This document shows positions 7,989-15,881 of a stretch of DNA of 64,000 nt, one piece after another. A model generated the notes under the pieces. That model made no database searches. It had not been told where the DNA came from and saw nothing but the letters and a program-made list of their open reading frames with translations. Origin of the DNA: Micromonospora sp. AMSO31t (GTDB lineage Bacteria; Actinomycetota; Actinomycetes; Mycobacteriales; Micromonosporaceae); the NCBI RefSeq assembly GCF_008868175.1, contig NZ_WBKT01000013.1, positions 1 to 64,000 of the forward strand, given 5' to 3'. Both the position numbers and the translations under genes were made by a program. Each line of letters opens with the position of its first letter. The first letter of the stretch is position 1.

Positions 7989-8821
7989 TGGCCGTCATCG
8001 CCCTGGTATCGGCGAAGGGCTCGCCGGGCGTCACCACGGCCGCGCTGGCCGCCGCGCTGAGCTGGCACCGGCGGCTCGTGCTGGCCGAGTGCGACCCGGC
8101 GGGTGGCTCGGTCCTGGCCGGCTACCTGGGCGGGGCGCTCGACGGCCCGCGCGGCCTCGGCGAGCTGGCCGTCGGGGAGCTGCGGGACGGCAACCTGGAG
8201 AGCGCGTTCTGGTCGCAGCTCGTCGACCTGGACGCGCCGAAGCGGGAACGGCTGCTGCTGCCCGGCGTGGTCGACCCGGCCCAGGCCGGCAGCGTCACCC
8301 CGCTCTGGCAGCGCTTCGCCGACTTCTTCACCGGCCTGGAGAAGGGCGTGCCGCCGTACGACGTGCTGGTCGACTGTGGCCGGTTGCAGGTCGGCGGTCC
8401 ACCGTGGCCCGTGCTGCGGGCCGCGGCCGTGGTGCTGCTGGTCACCCGGGCGCACCTGCCCGACCTGTCCGCCACCCGCGCCACGATCAAGGCCATCGAG
8501 CGGGACTTCGCCGAGCACCGGGTCCCCCCGGGCACCCTGCGCCTGCTGGTGGTCGGGGACGGGCACGGCACCAGCGAGATCAGCAAGGCGCTGCGGCTGC
8601 CGGTGATCGCCCGCCTGCCGCACGACCCGCGTACCGCCGCGGTGCTCGGGCGCGGCGGCACCGTACGCGCCAACCGGCCCCTCCTGCGCGCGGCAAGCCA
8701 GCTGGAGGTGCCGGTCCGGGCGCTGCTGGACCGGCGGCGGGCCCGGCTGGCCTGGCCGGGCGCCCCCGTCCCGCGCCCGGTGACCGCGCCGAGCACCCCG
8801 GGGGTGTCCGGTGCGGTTTGA
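7988..8821 (+). CDS. TadZ/CpaE-like MinD/ParA-family protein
   Basis: A 277-residue protein of the SIMIBI NTPase fold, placed where tadZ/cpaE normally lies, directly before tadA. TadZ proteins mark the pole or site where the Tad machine assembles. The N-terminus MAVIALVSAKGSPGVTTAA aligns with a deviant Walker A box (KGGxGKTT): the signature lysine near the start is kept but the P-loop lysine is replaced by Val. The Switch I-like ECDPAGG and a Walker-B-like VLVDCGR are visible. The altered loop suggests weak or absent ATP hydrolysis, as reported for some TadZ proteins. ATG overlaps the upstream stop. Confidence 0.8.
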   Translation: MAVIALVSAKGSPGVTTAALAAALSWHRRLVLAECDPAGGSVLAGYLGGALDGPRGLGELAVGELRDGNLESAFWSQLVDLDAPKRERLLLPGVVDPAQAGSVTPLWQRFADFFTGLEKGVPPYDVLVDCGRLQVGGPPWPVLRAAAVVLLVTRAHLPDLSATRATIKAIERDFAEHRVPPGTLRLLVVGDGHGTSEISKALRLPVIARLPHDPRTAAVLGRGGTVRANRPLLRAASQLEVPVRALLDRRRARLAWPGAPVPRPVTAPSTPGVSGAV

Positions 8822-10340
8822 GCCCGTCTCCCACGACCCGCGCGGGCAGCAGCCCGGCGCCACCTCGACGGTTCCCCCGCTGGTCCCGCCGAACGGGCGG
8901 CACCAGCTGCACCCGCCGCCCGCCGCGCCGGTCGCGCCGGCGGCACCGCCGCCCCGTCCCCGGATCGACTTCGCGGTGGTCCGCGAGCTGCGGCGGGAAC
9001 TCAGCGAACGGCTCACCCTCTGGCAGCGCGGCCGGGAGTTCGACGCGGACGCCGAGGAGGTCGAGCGGGCCCGGCTGGCCGTCGCGGTGGTCTCCGCGTA
9101 CGCGGACTCGGTGCGCCGCGCCGGGACGCCGATGGCCGCCGACGAGGAGCGGCTGCTGCTCGACCAGGTGACCGCCGAACTGGTCGGCCTGGGCCGGCTC
9201 CAGACGCTGCTGGTCGACGACACCATCGAGGAGGTGCACATCCTCGGCTGCGACCAGGTGCGCATCACCCGGCACGGCGGTGGCGTCGACTGGGCCGAGC
9301 CGGTCGCCGACAGCGACGACGAACTCGTGGAGATCCTCCAGGCGGCGGCCCGCCGGGCCGGGGCGACCGAACGGTCGCTCTCCACCTCCAAGCCGACGCT
9401 CGACCTGCAACTGCCCGACGGCAGCCGGCTCGCCGCGGTGTTCCTGGTCAGCCACCGCCCGTACGCGGTGATCCGGAAGCACAACACGCTCGCGGTGAGC
9501 CTGGAGGACATCGCCGGTGGCCGGCCCGACCTGGACGAGATGATCGACCCGCTGCTGCGCGACTTCCTCCGCGCCGCCATGCGGGCCGGGCTGAACATCA
9601 TGGTGGCCGGGCTCGCCGGGGCCGGGAAGACCACGGTCATCCGGGCGCTGATGGACGAGATCCCGGCGGACGAGCCGTACGTGCTGCTGGAGGAGAGCCG
9701 GGAGCTGCTGCCGGCCCGCCACGCGCACAAGCACCGGGCGGTGATGAGCTTCGAGTCCCGGGAGGGGCACGGCGAGCGCGGGCTGGACGGTCGACCGGCC
9801 GGTGAGGTCAGCATCGCCGACCTGATCCCGGTGTCGCTGCGGATGGGCGTGCTGCGGATCATCGTCGGCGAGGTGCGGTCCCGGGAGATCGTGCCGATGC
9901 TCCAGGCGATGACCACCAGCCGCGGGTCGATGTGCACGATCCACGCGCGTACCCCGGCCGGGGTGGGCGAGCGGATCATCGAGCTGGCGCTGGCCCACGG
10001 CCGGGAGATGACGGTCGACCAGGCCCGCCGGATGGCCGGCAACGCGCTGGATCTGATCGTCTACGTCACCGTCGAGGACGAGACCGCCATCGGCGGCCGC
10101 AAGCACCGCTTCGTGTCGCACGTCGAGGAGGTCATCGGCGTCGGCGAGGGCAACCGGATCACCACCACCAGCGTCTTCGGCCCGGGGCCGGACGGCCGGG
10201 CGGTGCCCCGTCACCTCCCCGAACGGATCCGCGACCAGCTGCTGCGGGTCGGCTACGACGCCCGCCTGCTCACCCGGTTCATCGAGGCCGGCACGGGCGC
10301 CTGGCGGCGTCCCCGGCACACCCGGCTCGGGCGGCGGTGA
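8811..10340 (+). CDS. tadA: TadA/CpaF-type secretion ATPase
   Basis: A 509-residue cytoplasmic ATPase of the type II/IV secretion superfamily that powers pilus extension and retraction. GTG start overlaps the upstream gene by 11 bp. A Pro-rich N-terminus (about 1-45) is followed by the N-terminal domain and the RecA-like domain with Walker A GLAGAGKTT (about residue 268), the Asp box (LLEESRELL), Walker B with RIIVGEVR, and the His box CTIHARTP. The C-terminal tail after residue 440 is Arg-rich. All catalytic motifs look intact, so the machine is probably functional. Family subtype (Tad rather than type II secretion) is set by the neighbours tadB and tadC. Confidence 0.92.
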   Translation: MRFEPVSHDPRGQQPGATSTVPPLVPPNGRHQLHPPPAAPVAPAAPPPRPRIDFAVVRELRRELSERLTLWQRGREFDADAEEVERARLAVAVVSAYADSVRRAGTPMAADEERLLLDQVTAELVGLGRLQTLLVDDTIEEVHILGCDQVRITRHGGGVDWAEPVADSDDELVEILQAAARRAGATERSLSTSKPTLDLQLPDGSRLAAVFLVSHRPYAVIRKHNTLAVSLEDIAGGRPDLDEMIDPLLRDFLRAAMRAGLNIMVAGLAGAGKTTVIRALMDEIPADEPYVLLEESRELLPARHAHKHRAVMSFESREGHGERGLDGRPAGEVSIADLIPVSLRMGVLRIIVGEVRSREIVPMLQAMTTSRGSMCTIHARTPAGVGERIIELALAHGREMTVDQARRMAGNALDLIVYVTVEDETAIGGRKHRFVSHVEEVIGVGEGNRITTTSVFGPGPDGRAVPRHLPERIRDQLLRVGYDARLLTRFIEAGTGAWRRPRHTRLGRR

Positions 10341-10344
10341 ACCC

Positions 10345-10463
10345 GTGAGCGCGAGGAGTGAGCCGGGTTTGCGAGCCCCGCAGTCGCGAACGAAGGCGAG
10401 CCCCGTGAGCGCGAGGAGTGAGCCGGGTTTGCGAGCCCCGCAGTCGCGAACGAAGGCGAGCCC
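10345..10463 (+). repeat. Two perfect tandem copies of the 60-bp repeat
   Basis: The unit beginning GTGAGCGCGAGGAGTGAGCC occurs at 10345-10404 and again at 10405-10463, base for base identical with period 60 and differing from the copy at 7267 by a few bases. It fills nearly the whole gap between tadA and tadB and contains short direct echoes (GTGAGCC/GCGAGCC). No target-site duplication or transposase is present. The TadB start codon lies three bases after the second copy. Confidence 0.95.
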
Positions 10464-10466
10464 GGC

Positions 10467-11366
10467 ATGACGACGATCGAGCTCATCGCGCTGGTCTCCG
10501 GGGCGGCGTGCGTGGCCGGGCTGGTGCTCGCGGTGGTCGCGCTGGTCGGCACCCGCCGGCCCGCCGGGTCGACCCCGGGCTCCGGACCGGGGCTGAGCCG
10601 GCTCTGGACCGGCTCCGGGGCGAGCCGCCGGGAGCAGCACCGCTACCAACTCCTGCTCGGCGCGGCCGTGGTGGTCGGCGCGCTGGCCTTCCTGCTCACC
10701 GGGCTGCCGGTGGTCGGCCTGCTGGTGGCGCTGGCGGTGCCCGGGGTGCCGTGGCTGTTCGCGGTGGGCCGGGCCGAGCAGCGGGCCATCGCCCGGATCG
10801 AGGCGGTCGGCGAGTGGACCCGGCGGCTCAAGGACATCTCCGGCACCGGGCAGGGCCTCCAGCAGGCCATCATCGGCACCATCGCCACCGCACCGGAGGA
10901 GATCCAGGACGAGGTACGCACCCTGGCGGCCCGCCTCCAGGCCGGCTGGCTGGCGCGGTCCGCCCTGCTCGCCTTCGCCGACGAGATCGCCGACCCGGTC
11001 TGCGACCAGGTCGTGGCGGCGCTGATCCTGCACCTCACCGACCGGGGCGAACGCCTCGGCGACGTGCTCGGCTCGATCGCCACCGCCGCCTCGGCCGAGG
11101 TGGCCACCCGGCGGGAGGTCGAGGCGAAGCGGACGCAGCCCCGGTTCGCGGTCCGCTTCCTCACCGGGATGACCCTGGCCACGCTCGCGTACGGGCTGGT
11201 CAACAGCGACTACGTCCGGCCCTACGGGACGGTCTTCGGGCAGCTGGTCATGGCGGTGCTCGGGGCGGCCTTCGTCGGGCTGCTGGTCTGGGTGCGGTCG
11301 ATGAGCCAGCCGCCCCGCCCGGCGCGTTTCCTGCCGGCGCCCGACCCCGAGGAGGCGATCGCATGA
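10467..11366 (+). CDS. tadB: TadB-like type II secretion F-domain membrane protein
   Basis: A 299-residue inner-membrane platform protein. It has two N-terminal membrane segments (about residues 5-28 and 62-100), a cytoplasmic T2SSF domain (about residues 115-240; GEWTRRLKDISGTGQGLQQA, LADPVCDQVVAALILHL-type helices) and two C-terminal membrane helices. With TadC it forms the platform on which TadA acts. It is separated from tadA by the tandem repeat and joined to tadC by an ATGA overlap, so it is translated in step with tadC. Confidence 0.85.
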   Translation: MTTIELIALVSGAACVAGLVLAVVALVGTRRPAGSTPGSGPGLSRLWTGSGASRREQHRYQLLLGAAVVVGALAFLLTGLPVVGLLVALAVPGVPWLFAVGRAEQRAIARIEAVGEWTRRLKDISGTGQGLQQAIIGTIATAPEEIQDEVRTLAARLQAGWLARSALLAFADEIADPVCDQVVAALILHLTDRGERLGDVLGSIATAASAEVATRREVEAKRTQPRFAVRFLTGMTLATLAYGLVNSDYVRPYGTVFGQLVMAVLGAAFVGLLVWVRSMSQPPRPARFLPAPDPEEAIA

Positions 11367-12226
11367 TGGTCAACTGGCAGTTGGCGATCGCCGTGCTGGG
11401 CGGCGCGCTGGTGGGGCTGGGCCTGTTCCTGGTGGTCCGCGAGGCACTGCCGGCCACCCCGGCGCTCGGCCCGGCGCTGCGCCGGCTGCACCAGCCGCCC
11501 GGCCAGGCCCCGGTGGCCGGGCGGGGACCGGACTGGCTGGGCGGCGTCTCCCGCTGGCTGCGCCCCCCGCACCGGCAGCTCGCCCTGCTCGACCGGACCC
11601 CCGAGCAGTACGCCCTGTCCGTGGTGCTGTCCGCGCTGGTCGGGTTCGCCACCCCGGCGGTCGCCTCGGCCGTGCTCTTCCTGGGCGGGGTGGCGCTGCC
11701 ACTGGCCGTACCGGTGCTCGGGAGCCTGGGGTTGGCGCTGGTCGCCGGCCTGCTCGCGCACCGCGCGGTCCTGGCCAGGGCGGACGCCGCGCGGGACGAG
11801 TTCCGTCAGGCCGTCTGCACCTACCTGGACCTGGTGGCGTTGCAGCTCTCCGCCGCGCACGGCCCGGTGCAGTCGCTGGAGCGCGCGGCGGCGGTCTGCG
11901 ACGGCTGGGTCTTCGACCGCATCCGGGAGGCGCTGCGGATCGCCCAGCTCCAGATGCACTCCCCCTGGGACGAGCTCCAGGAACTGGCCGACCGGATCGG
12001 CATCCCGGAGCTGGGCGACGTGGGGGCCATCATGCGCTCCTCCGGCAGCGAGGGCGCCCAGGTCCACGAGACCCTGCGCAGCCGCGCCGACTCGCTGCGC
12101 GACCAGATCCGGACCGACAACCTGGCCCGGGCCGAGGGGGTGACCAGCCGGCTGGACATCCCCGGCTCGCTGCTGGTCTTCGTCCTGCTCGGTTTCGCCG
12201 TCTATCCGTTCCTCGCCCGCCTGTGA
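11363..12226 (+). CDS. tadC: TadC-like type II secretion F-domain membrane protein
   Basis: A 287-residue partner of TadB. ATG at 11363 overlaps the TadB stop as ATGA; the longer in-frame extension upstream lies over tadB and is rejected. There is one N-terminal helix (LAIAVLGGALVGLGLFLVV), a central pair of helices (about residues 92-135), a cytoplasmic F domain (about 150-255; TYLDLVALQLSAAHGPVQSLERA, ELADRIGIPELGD) and a final helix (LLVFVLLGFAVYPFLARL). Together these match the platform subunit of Tad pili. Confidence 0.85.
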   Translation: MMVNWQLAIAVLGGALVGLGLFLVVREALPATPALGPALRRLHQPPGQAPVAGRGPDWLGGVSRWLRPPHRQLALLDRTPEQYALSVVLSALVGFATPAVASAVLFLGGVALPLAVPVLGSLGLALVAGLLAHRAVLARADAARDEFRQAVCTYLDLVALQLSAAHGPVQSLERAAAVCDGWVFDRIREALRIAQLQMHSPWDELQELADRIGIPELGDVGAIMRSSGSEGAQVHETLRSRADSLRDQIRTDNLARAEGVTSRLDIPGSLLVFVLLGFAVYPFLARL

Positions 12227-12250
12227 ACCCACCCCGAGAAGGAGAAGCCC

Positions 12251-12460
12251 ATGCACCTCTACACCTACGTCTACGCCGCGGTGAGCAGCCGCCTGGCGGA
12301 GCTGCGGCGGGACACCGAGCGGGGCGACAGCCCGGTGCCGACCGCGGTGATCATCTTCGGCCTGGTCGCGGTGGCCATGGCGGTCACCGCGCTCGCCCTG
12401 GCCAAGGCCAACAACTGGATGAACGCCATCCCGAACAACACGGCGCCGCAGGCCCCGTGA
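12251..12460 (+). CDS. Small single-helix membrane protein, Flp-pilin position
   Basis: A 69-residue protein with a charged N-terminal stretch (SRLAELRRDTERGDSP), one hydrophobic helix (TAVIIFGLVAVAMAVTALAL, about residues 31-50) and a short Asn-rich tail. Size, layout and position right after tadC fit the major Flp pilin. However, the usual glycine cleavage site followed by Glu at +5 is not intact: after RG the sequence reads DSPVP. It may therefore be a pilin with a divergent processing site or an accessory membrane peptide. A strong ribosome-binding site (GAAGGAG) precedes the ATG. Confidence 0.7.
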   Translation: MHLYTYVYAAVSSRLAELRRDTERGDSPVPTAVIIFGLVAVAMAVTALALAKANNWMNAIPNNTAPQAP

Positions 12461-12951
12461 TGCCCCGCCCCGCCCGTACGGACCGGAGCCGGCCGGCGAC
12501 CGCCGGCCGGCGCGGCCCGGGGCGGATCACCACGGTCCTCCGGAGAAGGCTCGCCACGGGCGGGTCCGAGCGGGGAGCCAACCCGGTCGAGTTGGCGGTG
12601 GTGATGCCCGCGATCCTCGTGCTGCTCTTCGCCTCGATCCAGCTCGCGGTCTGGTTCGTCGCCCGGTCCACCGCCCTCAACGCGGCGCAGACCGGGGTGA
12701 ACGCCCAGCGGGCCTTCCAGGCTCCGCCCGAGGCGGGCCGGGACCGGGCCACCACCTTCCTCCGCGCCGCCGGGGACTGGCTGGTCGGCTGGCAGAACCC
12801 CGGCCCCACCTGCGAGATCATCACGACCGGGGGCGCCCCCACCGAGGTCACCTGCACGGTCAGCGGGCGGTCCCTGTCGGTGATCCCGGGGGTCGACTTC
12901 CCGGTCCGGCAGACCGCGCACGGCACCGCCGAACGCTGGACGACGGGGTGA
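12460..12951 (+). CDS. TadE-like pilus assembly protein
   Basis: A 163-residue protein. An Arg-rich N-terminus of about 38 residues leads to the prepilin-like motif RGANPVELAVVMPAILVLLF, with Gly before the cleavage site and Glu at +5, as in TadE/TadF pseudopilins. An extracytoplasmic domain with one Cys pair (CEIITTGG, CTVSG) follows. ATG overlaps the stop of the small pilin-like gene by one base, and its own stop overlaps the next gene as GTGA. Likely processed by the prepilin peptidase at 4375-5148. Confidence 0.82.
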   Translation: MPRPARTDRSRPATAGRRGPGRITTVLRRRLATGGSERGANPVELAVVMPAILVLLFASIQLAVWFVARSTALNAAQTGVNAQRAFQAPPEAGRDRATTFLRAAGDWLVGWQNPGPTCEIITTGGAPTEVTCTVSGRSLSVIPGVDFPVRQTAHGTAERWTTG

Positions 12952-13418
12952 GGCGGGTGGCACGCGACCGGGGTTCCGTCTCGATCGAGGTGGCGGTGCT
13001 CGCCCCCGCCTTCATCGGGTTGATGGTGCTGGCCGGGGTGGCCGGACGAACGGCCGTCGCCGGCGAGGCGGTGGAGTCGGCCGCCCACGACGCGGCCCGG
13101 GCCGCCTCGATCGCCCGCGACCCGCGCACCGGCGAATCCGACGCCACCGACGCGGCTCGCCGCCAGCTCGACTGGTCGGGGCTGCGCTGCACGGCGCCAC
13201 CGGTGCTGAGCCTCAGTGGCTCGGTGGGCGGCGCCGAGACCACCTTCCGGAACGCGTACGGCGGCGCACCGGGGGTGCCGGCGACCGTCACGGTCCGGGT
13301 GACCTGCACGGTCTCCTTCGACGACCTGCGGGCACCCGGGCTTCCGCTGGTGCTGGACGGCAAGACCGTCTCGGCGAGCTTCACCTCCCCGCTGGACACC
13401 TACCGGAGCCGCGGATGA
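12948..13418 (+). CDS. Second TadE/TadF-like pseudopilin
   Basis: A 156-residue protein with the motif DRGSVSIEVAVLAPAFIGLM at its N-terminus: Gly at -1, Glu at +5, then a hydrophobic helix, the signature of Tad pseudopilins. The exported region has a Cys pair (CTAPP, CTVSF) that may form a disulfide. GTG start in a GTGA overlap with the previous gene and an ATGA overlap with the next, so this is one translationally coupled block. Confidence 0.82.
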   Translation: MRRVARDRGSVSIEVAVLAPAFIGLMVLAGVAGRTAVAGEAVESAAHDAARAASIARDPRTGESDATDAARRQLDWSGLRCTAPPVLSLSGSVGGAETTFRNAYGGAPGVPATVTVRVTCTVSFDDLRAPGLPLVLDGKTVSASFTSPLDTYRSRG

Positions 13419-13846
13419 CCGGGTGGCGCGCCGCGGAGAGCGGCCGGGTGAGCCTCTTCCTGGCCGTGGCGATGATCGGCGTACTCGTGATCATCAGCCT
13501 GGCGTACGACGGCGCCGGGCAGCTCCGCTCGTTGCAGCGCGCGGACAACCTGGCCGCCGAGGCGGCCCGCAGCGGCGGCCAGATGATCGACCGGGCCAGC
13601 GCCATCGAGGGCGGCCCCAAGCAGATCGACGAGGTGGCCGCCCGGAAGGCCGTCGCGGGCTACCTCACCGCCGCCGGCGGGGTCCGCGACCACGACGTCA
13701 CGTTCCCGGTGGTCGCCGGCGAACGGCAGATCCAGGTACGCGTCCGCATCACCTACCGCCGGGACCTGCTCGGTCTCTTCGGCTTCCAGAACACCGCCAC
13801 CGTCACCGGTGAGGCCACCGCGCGGGCGCTCACCGGAGCCCCGTAG
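13415..13846 (+). CDS. TadG-like pilus-associated membrane protein
   Basis: A 143-residue protein beginning ESGRVSLFLAVAMIGVLVII, a single N-terminal helix preceded by a Gly as in pilin-like proteins but without the +5 Glu (Phe instead). The remainder is a small exported alpha/beta domain with no cysteines. It corresponds in place to the TadG N-terminal part (putative Flp pilus-assembly domain); the von Willebrand domain of full TadG is absent. ATGA overlap with the preceding gene. Confidence 0.75.
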   Translation: MTGWRAAESGRVSLFLAVAMIGVLVIISLAYDGAGQLRSLQRADNLAAEAARSGGQMIDRASAIEGGPKQIDEVAARKAVAGYLTAAGGVRDHDVTFPVVAGERQIQVRVRITYRRDLLGLFGFQNTATVTGEATARALTGAP

Positions 13847-13861
13847 GAAGGGAAGGCAGCC

Positions 13862-14914
13862 ATGGGTGCATCGCAACGCTCGGCCGTCCGGCGGACCGGC
13901 CAGGTCCTCACCGGGCTCGGCGCCCTCGTCGTGCTCTGCGCGGTGCTGGCCGGTGGGCCGGTCGCCCTCCTGGCCTTCGCCGGCAACCCCCTCCCCGACC
14001 ACCTGCCCACCCTGGCCGAGGTGGGCACCACGTTGACCAGCCGCGACGACGGGCAACTCTTCCTGCGGGCGCTGGCCGTGGTGGGCTGGTTCGGTTGGGC
14101 CACGTTCGCCTTCTCCGTACTCGTGGAACTCCTCGCGGCGACGCTGCGCCGGCCGGCGCCCCGCCTGCCCGGGATGCGCCGCCAGCAGCGGGCCGCGGCC
14201 GCGCTGGTCGGCTCGGTCGCGCTGATCCTGGCGGCCAGCCCGGCCGCGGCGAGCGCCGCCACCCTGGCCGCGCCGCAGCCCGTCGCCGCCGCGCCGGCGG
14301 TGGTCACCCCGCAGGCCGGTCCCGCGCCCGCCGCCCCGCCCGTGCGGGCCGCCTCGGTGACCACCGACCCGGCCGTGTACCGGGTGGCGAAGGGCGACTA
14401 CCTGGGCGAGGTGGCCGAACGCTACCTGGACGACTTCGACCGTTACCGCGAGGTGGCCCGGCTGAACCGGCTCGCCGACCCGGACCGGATCCGCCCTGGG
14501 CAGTTGATCAAGCTGCCCGAGGGATCGGTGGACGCGGGGGCCCGCCGGCACGCGACCGGCCGGCTCGTGGACACCTCGACCAGCCCGTCCCGGTCGGCTC
14601 TGGGCAAGGCAGCGACGCCGGGCGGCGGCGGCTCGTCCGCCACCACGCCGAAGGGCAAGCCCTCCCCGCACCCCACCGGACGGGACAGCACACCCACCGT
14701 CGAGGCGCCGGCCGGGCAGCCGCCGGCCATGTCGGCGGGCGCCTCCCGGGCCACCCCCGAGGACGGGATCAACCGCCCGCTGGCCATCTCGGCGGTGCTG
14801 GCCGTGGCCGCCATCGTGGGCGCACAGATCGGCGCGGTCCTCGGCCTGCGGCGACGGCCGGTCTCCCGGGCCGGCGTCCGGGCCCTCGTGACCGGCCGCC
14901 ACCGCCGGGACTGA
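13862..14914 (+). CDS. Membrane protein with LysM domain
   Basis: A 350-residue protein. Two membrane helices (about residues 16-42 and 66-88) and a third hydrophobic stretch (about 107-130, AALVGSVALILAASPAAASA) precede an exported LysM-like domain at about residues 172-222 (YRVAKGDYLGEVAERYLDD, RYREVARLNRLADPDRIRPG, LIKLPEG), which binds peptidoglycan. A Ser/Thr/Pro-rich linker and a last membrane helix (about 305-328) follow. In many actinobacteria such LysM proteins in Tad loci are followed by a large BTAD/SARP-like regulator; here the operon ends after this gene. It probably anchors the pilus machine to the wall. Good ribosome-binding site (GGAAGG). Confidence 0.78.
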   Translation: MGASQRSAVRRTGQVLTGLGALVVLCAVLAGGPVALLAFAGNPLPDHLPTLAEVGTTLTSRDDGQLFLRALAVVGWFGWATFAFSVLVELLAATLRRPAPRLPGMRRQQRAAAALVGSVALILAASPAAASAATLAAPQPVAAAPAVVTPQAGPAPAAPPVRAASVTTDPAVYRVAKGDYLGEVAERYLDDFDRYREVARLNRLADPDRIRPGQLIKLPEGSVDAGARRHATGRLVDTSTSPSRSALGKAATPGGGGSSATTPKGKPSPHPTGRDSTPTVEAPAGQPPAMSAGASRATPEDGINRPLAISAVLAVAAIVGAQIGAVLGLRRRPVSRAGVRALVTGRHRRD

Positions 14915-14928
14915 CCCGGGGCCTGTGG

Positions 14929-14960
14929 ACGGAAGCGGCCCCCGCAGGGGCCGCTTCCGT
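14929..14960. terminator. Strong bidirectional terminator hairpin
   Basis: A perfect 14-bp stem (ACGGAAGCGGCCCC / GGGGCCGCTTCCGT) closes a 4-nt CGCA loop between two convergent genes. There is no clear U-tract on either strand, which is common for terminators in very GC-rich actinobacteria. Confidence 0.85.
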
Positions 14961-14978
14961 CGAAGATTTCGCCGGCGG

Positions 14979-15830
14979 TCAGGGAAGGCGGGCCTCCAGG
15001 CGGCCGTTGACGACCCGGGTGGGGAGGACGACCTGGTCGTTGCCGGACGGGCCGTGCACGACCTCGCCGCCGTTGAGGCGGAAGGTGCTGCCGTGCCACG
15101 GGCAGACGACGCAGGCGTGACCGTCGATCTCCTGCACCTCGCCCTCACCGAGCGGGCCGCTCTGGTGCGGGCAGCGCTCCAGCATCACGGTGACGTCGTC
15201 GCCGTGCCGGTAGAGGATCACCGAGACGTCGTCGATCTCCCGGGTGAGGAGCTGCCGCTGCGGCAGGCTCGACATGTCGCCGAGCGGGTGCCACCCCTCG
15301 CTGACCAGGTGCAGCTCGGAGATGCTCTGGCTGACCTGCGCGCCCTGCTTGTACGCGAGGTGCCCACCCAGGTACGCCCCGGCGCTCGCCGCCGACAGCC
15401 CCAGGTAGGAGAGCGCCCGACCCATGTTGTGCCGCCCGTTCAGCCGGGCCGCCAGCGAGCTGGCGTAGAGGACCACGCCGATCGTGTTCGCGGCGGCGTG
15501 CACGAGGCCGATCCGGCGCTGGTCCCGCGAGAGGGCCGCCCAGTCGTTGAGCCCGGCCACCGCCGCCGGCAGCGCGCTGACCGTGCCGACCCCGACCAGG
15601 GCGGTCGCCGCGCGCCGCTGACCGGGCATCAGGTCCACGACGGCGGCCGAGATCCAGGCGCCGACCGGCACCTGCACCATGGCCGGATGCAGCGGATGCC
15701 CCAGCCAGACGCCGTGCAGGAAGTCCCGGACCCGCTGGGGGCGCAGGGTGCCCTGGACGGCGCGCTGCAACCGGTCACCCACCCGGTCGAGCGCCGTGGC
15801 CTGTTCGATCTTCGTCAGTAGTTCGCGCAC
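14979..15830 (-). CDS. DUF2231 membrane domain fused to a Rieske [2Fe-2S] domain
   Basis: A 283-residue fusion. Residues about 45-170 form a DUF2231-type membrane region with four helices and conserved histidines (GHPLHPAMVQVPVG, GLVHAAANTIG). Residues about 180-283 form a Rieske domain with both ligand boxes, CPHQSGPL and CPWHGSTF, giving the Cys-His/Cys-His cluster. The fusion suggests membrane-linked electron transfer, but no partner redox gene is adjacent. It is convergent with the LysM gene and separated from the BluB-like gene by 51 bp in the same direction. Confidence 0.88.
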   Translation of the reverse strand: MRELLTKIEQATALDRVGDRLQRAVQGTLRPQRVRDFLHGVWLGHPLHPAMVQVPVGAWISAAVVDLMPGQRRAATALVGVGTVSALPAAVAGLNDWAALSRDQRRIGLVHAAANTIGVVLYASSLAARLNGRHNMGRALSYLGLSAASAGAYLGGHLAYKQGAQVSQSISELHLVSEGWHPLGDMSSLPQRQLLTREIDDVSVILYRHGDDVTVMLERCPHQSGPLGEGEVQEIDGHACVVCPWHGSTFRLNGGEVVHGPSGNDQVVLPTRVVNGRLEARLP

Positions 15831-15881
15831 GTGGTCCGACTTCCCGGCAGGAGAGGTCCCAAACCGGGCGGCGACGACGGA

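Noticed and set aside
10253..10552. Minus-strand frame with repeated SFATAGLANPAHSSRSR units
   Set aside because: This is the translation of the tandem DNA repeat, not a protein; the unit is intergenic in all copies.
7898..11033. Long minus-strand frames across the Tad genes
   Set aside because: They lie opposite tadA/tadB/tadC, which carry all expected motifs; the antisense translations have no domain character and pass through the repeats.
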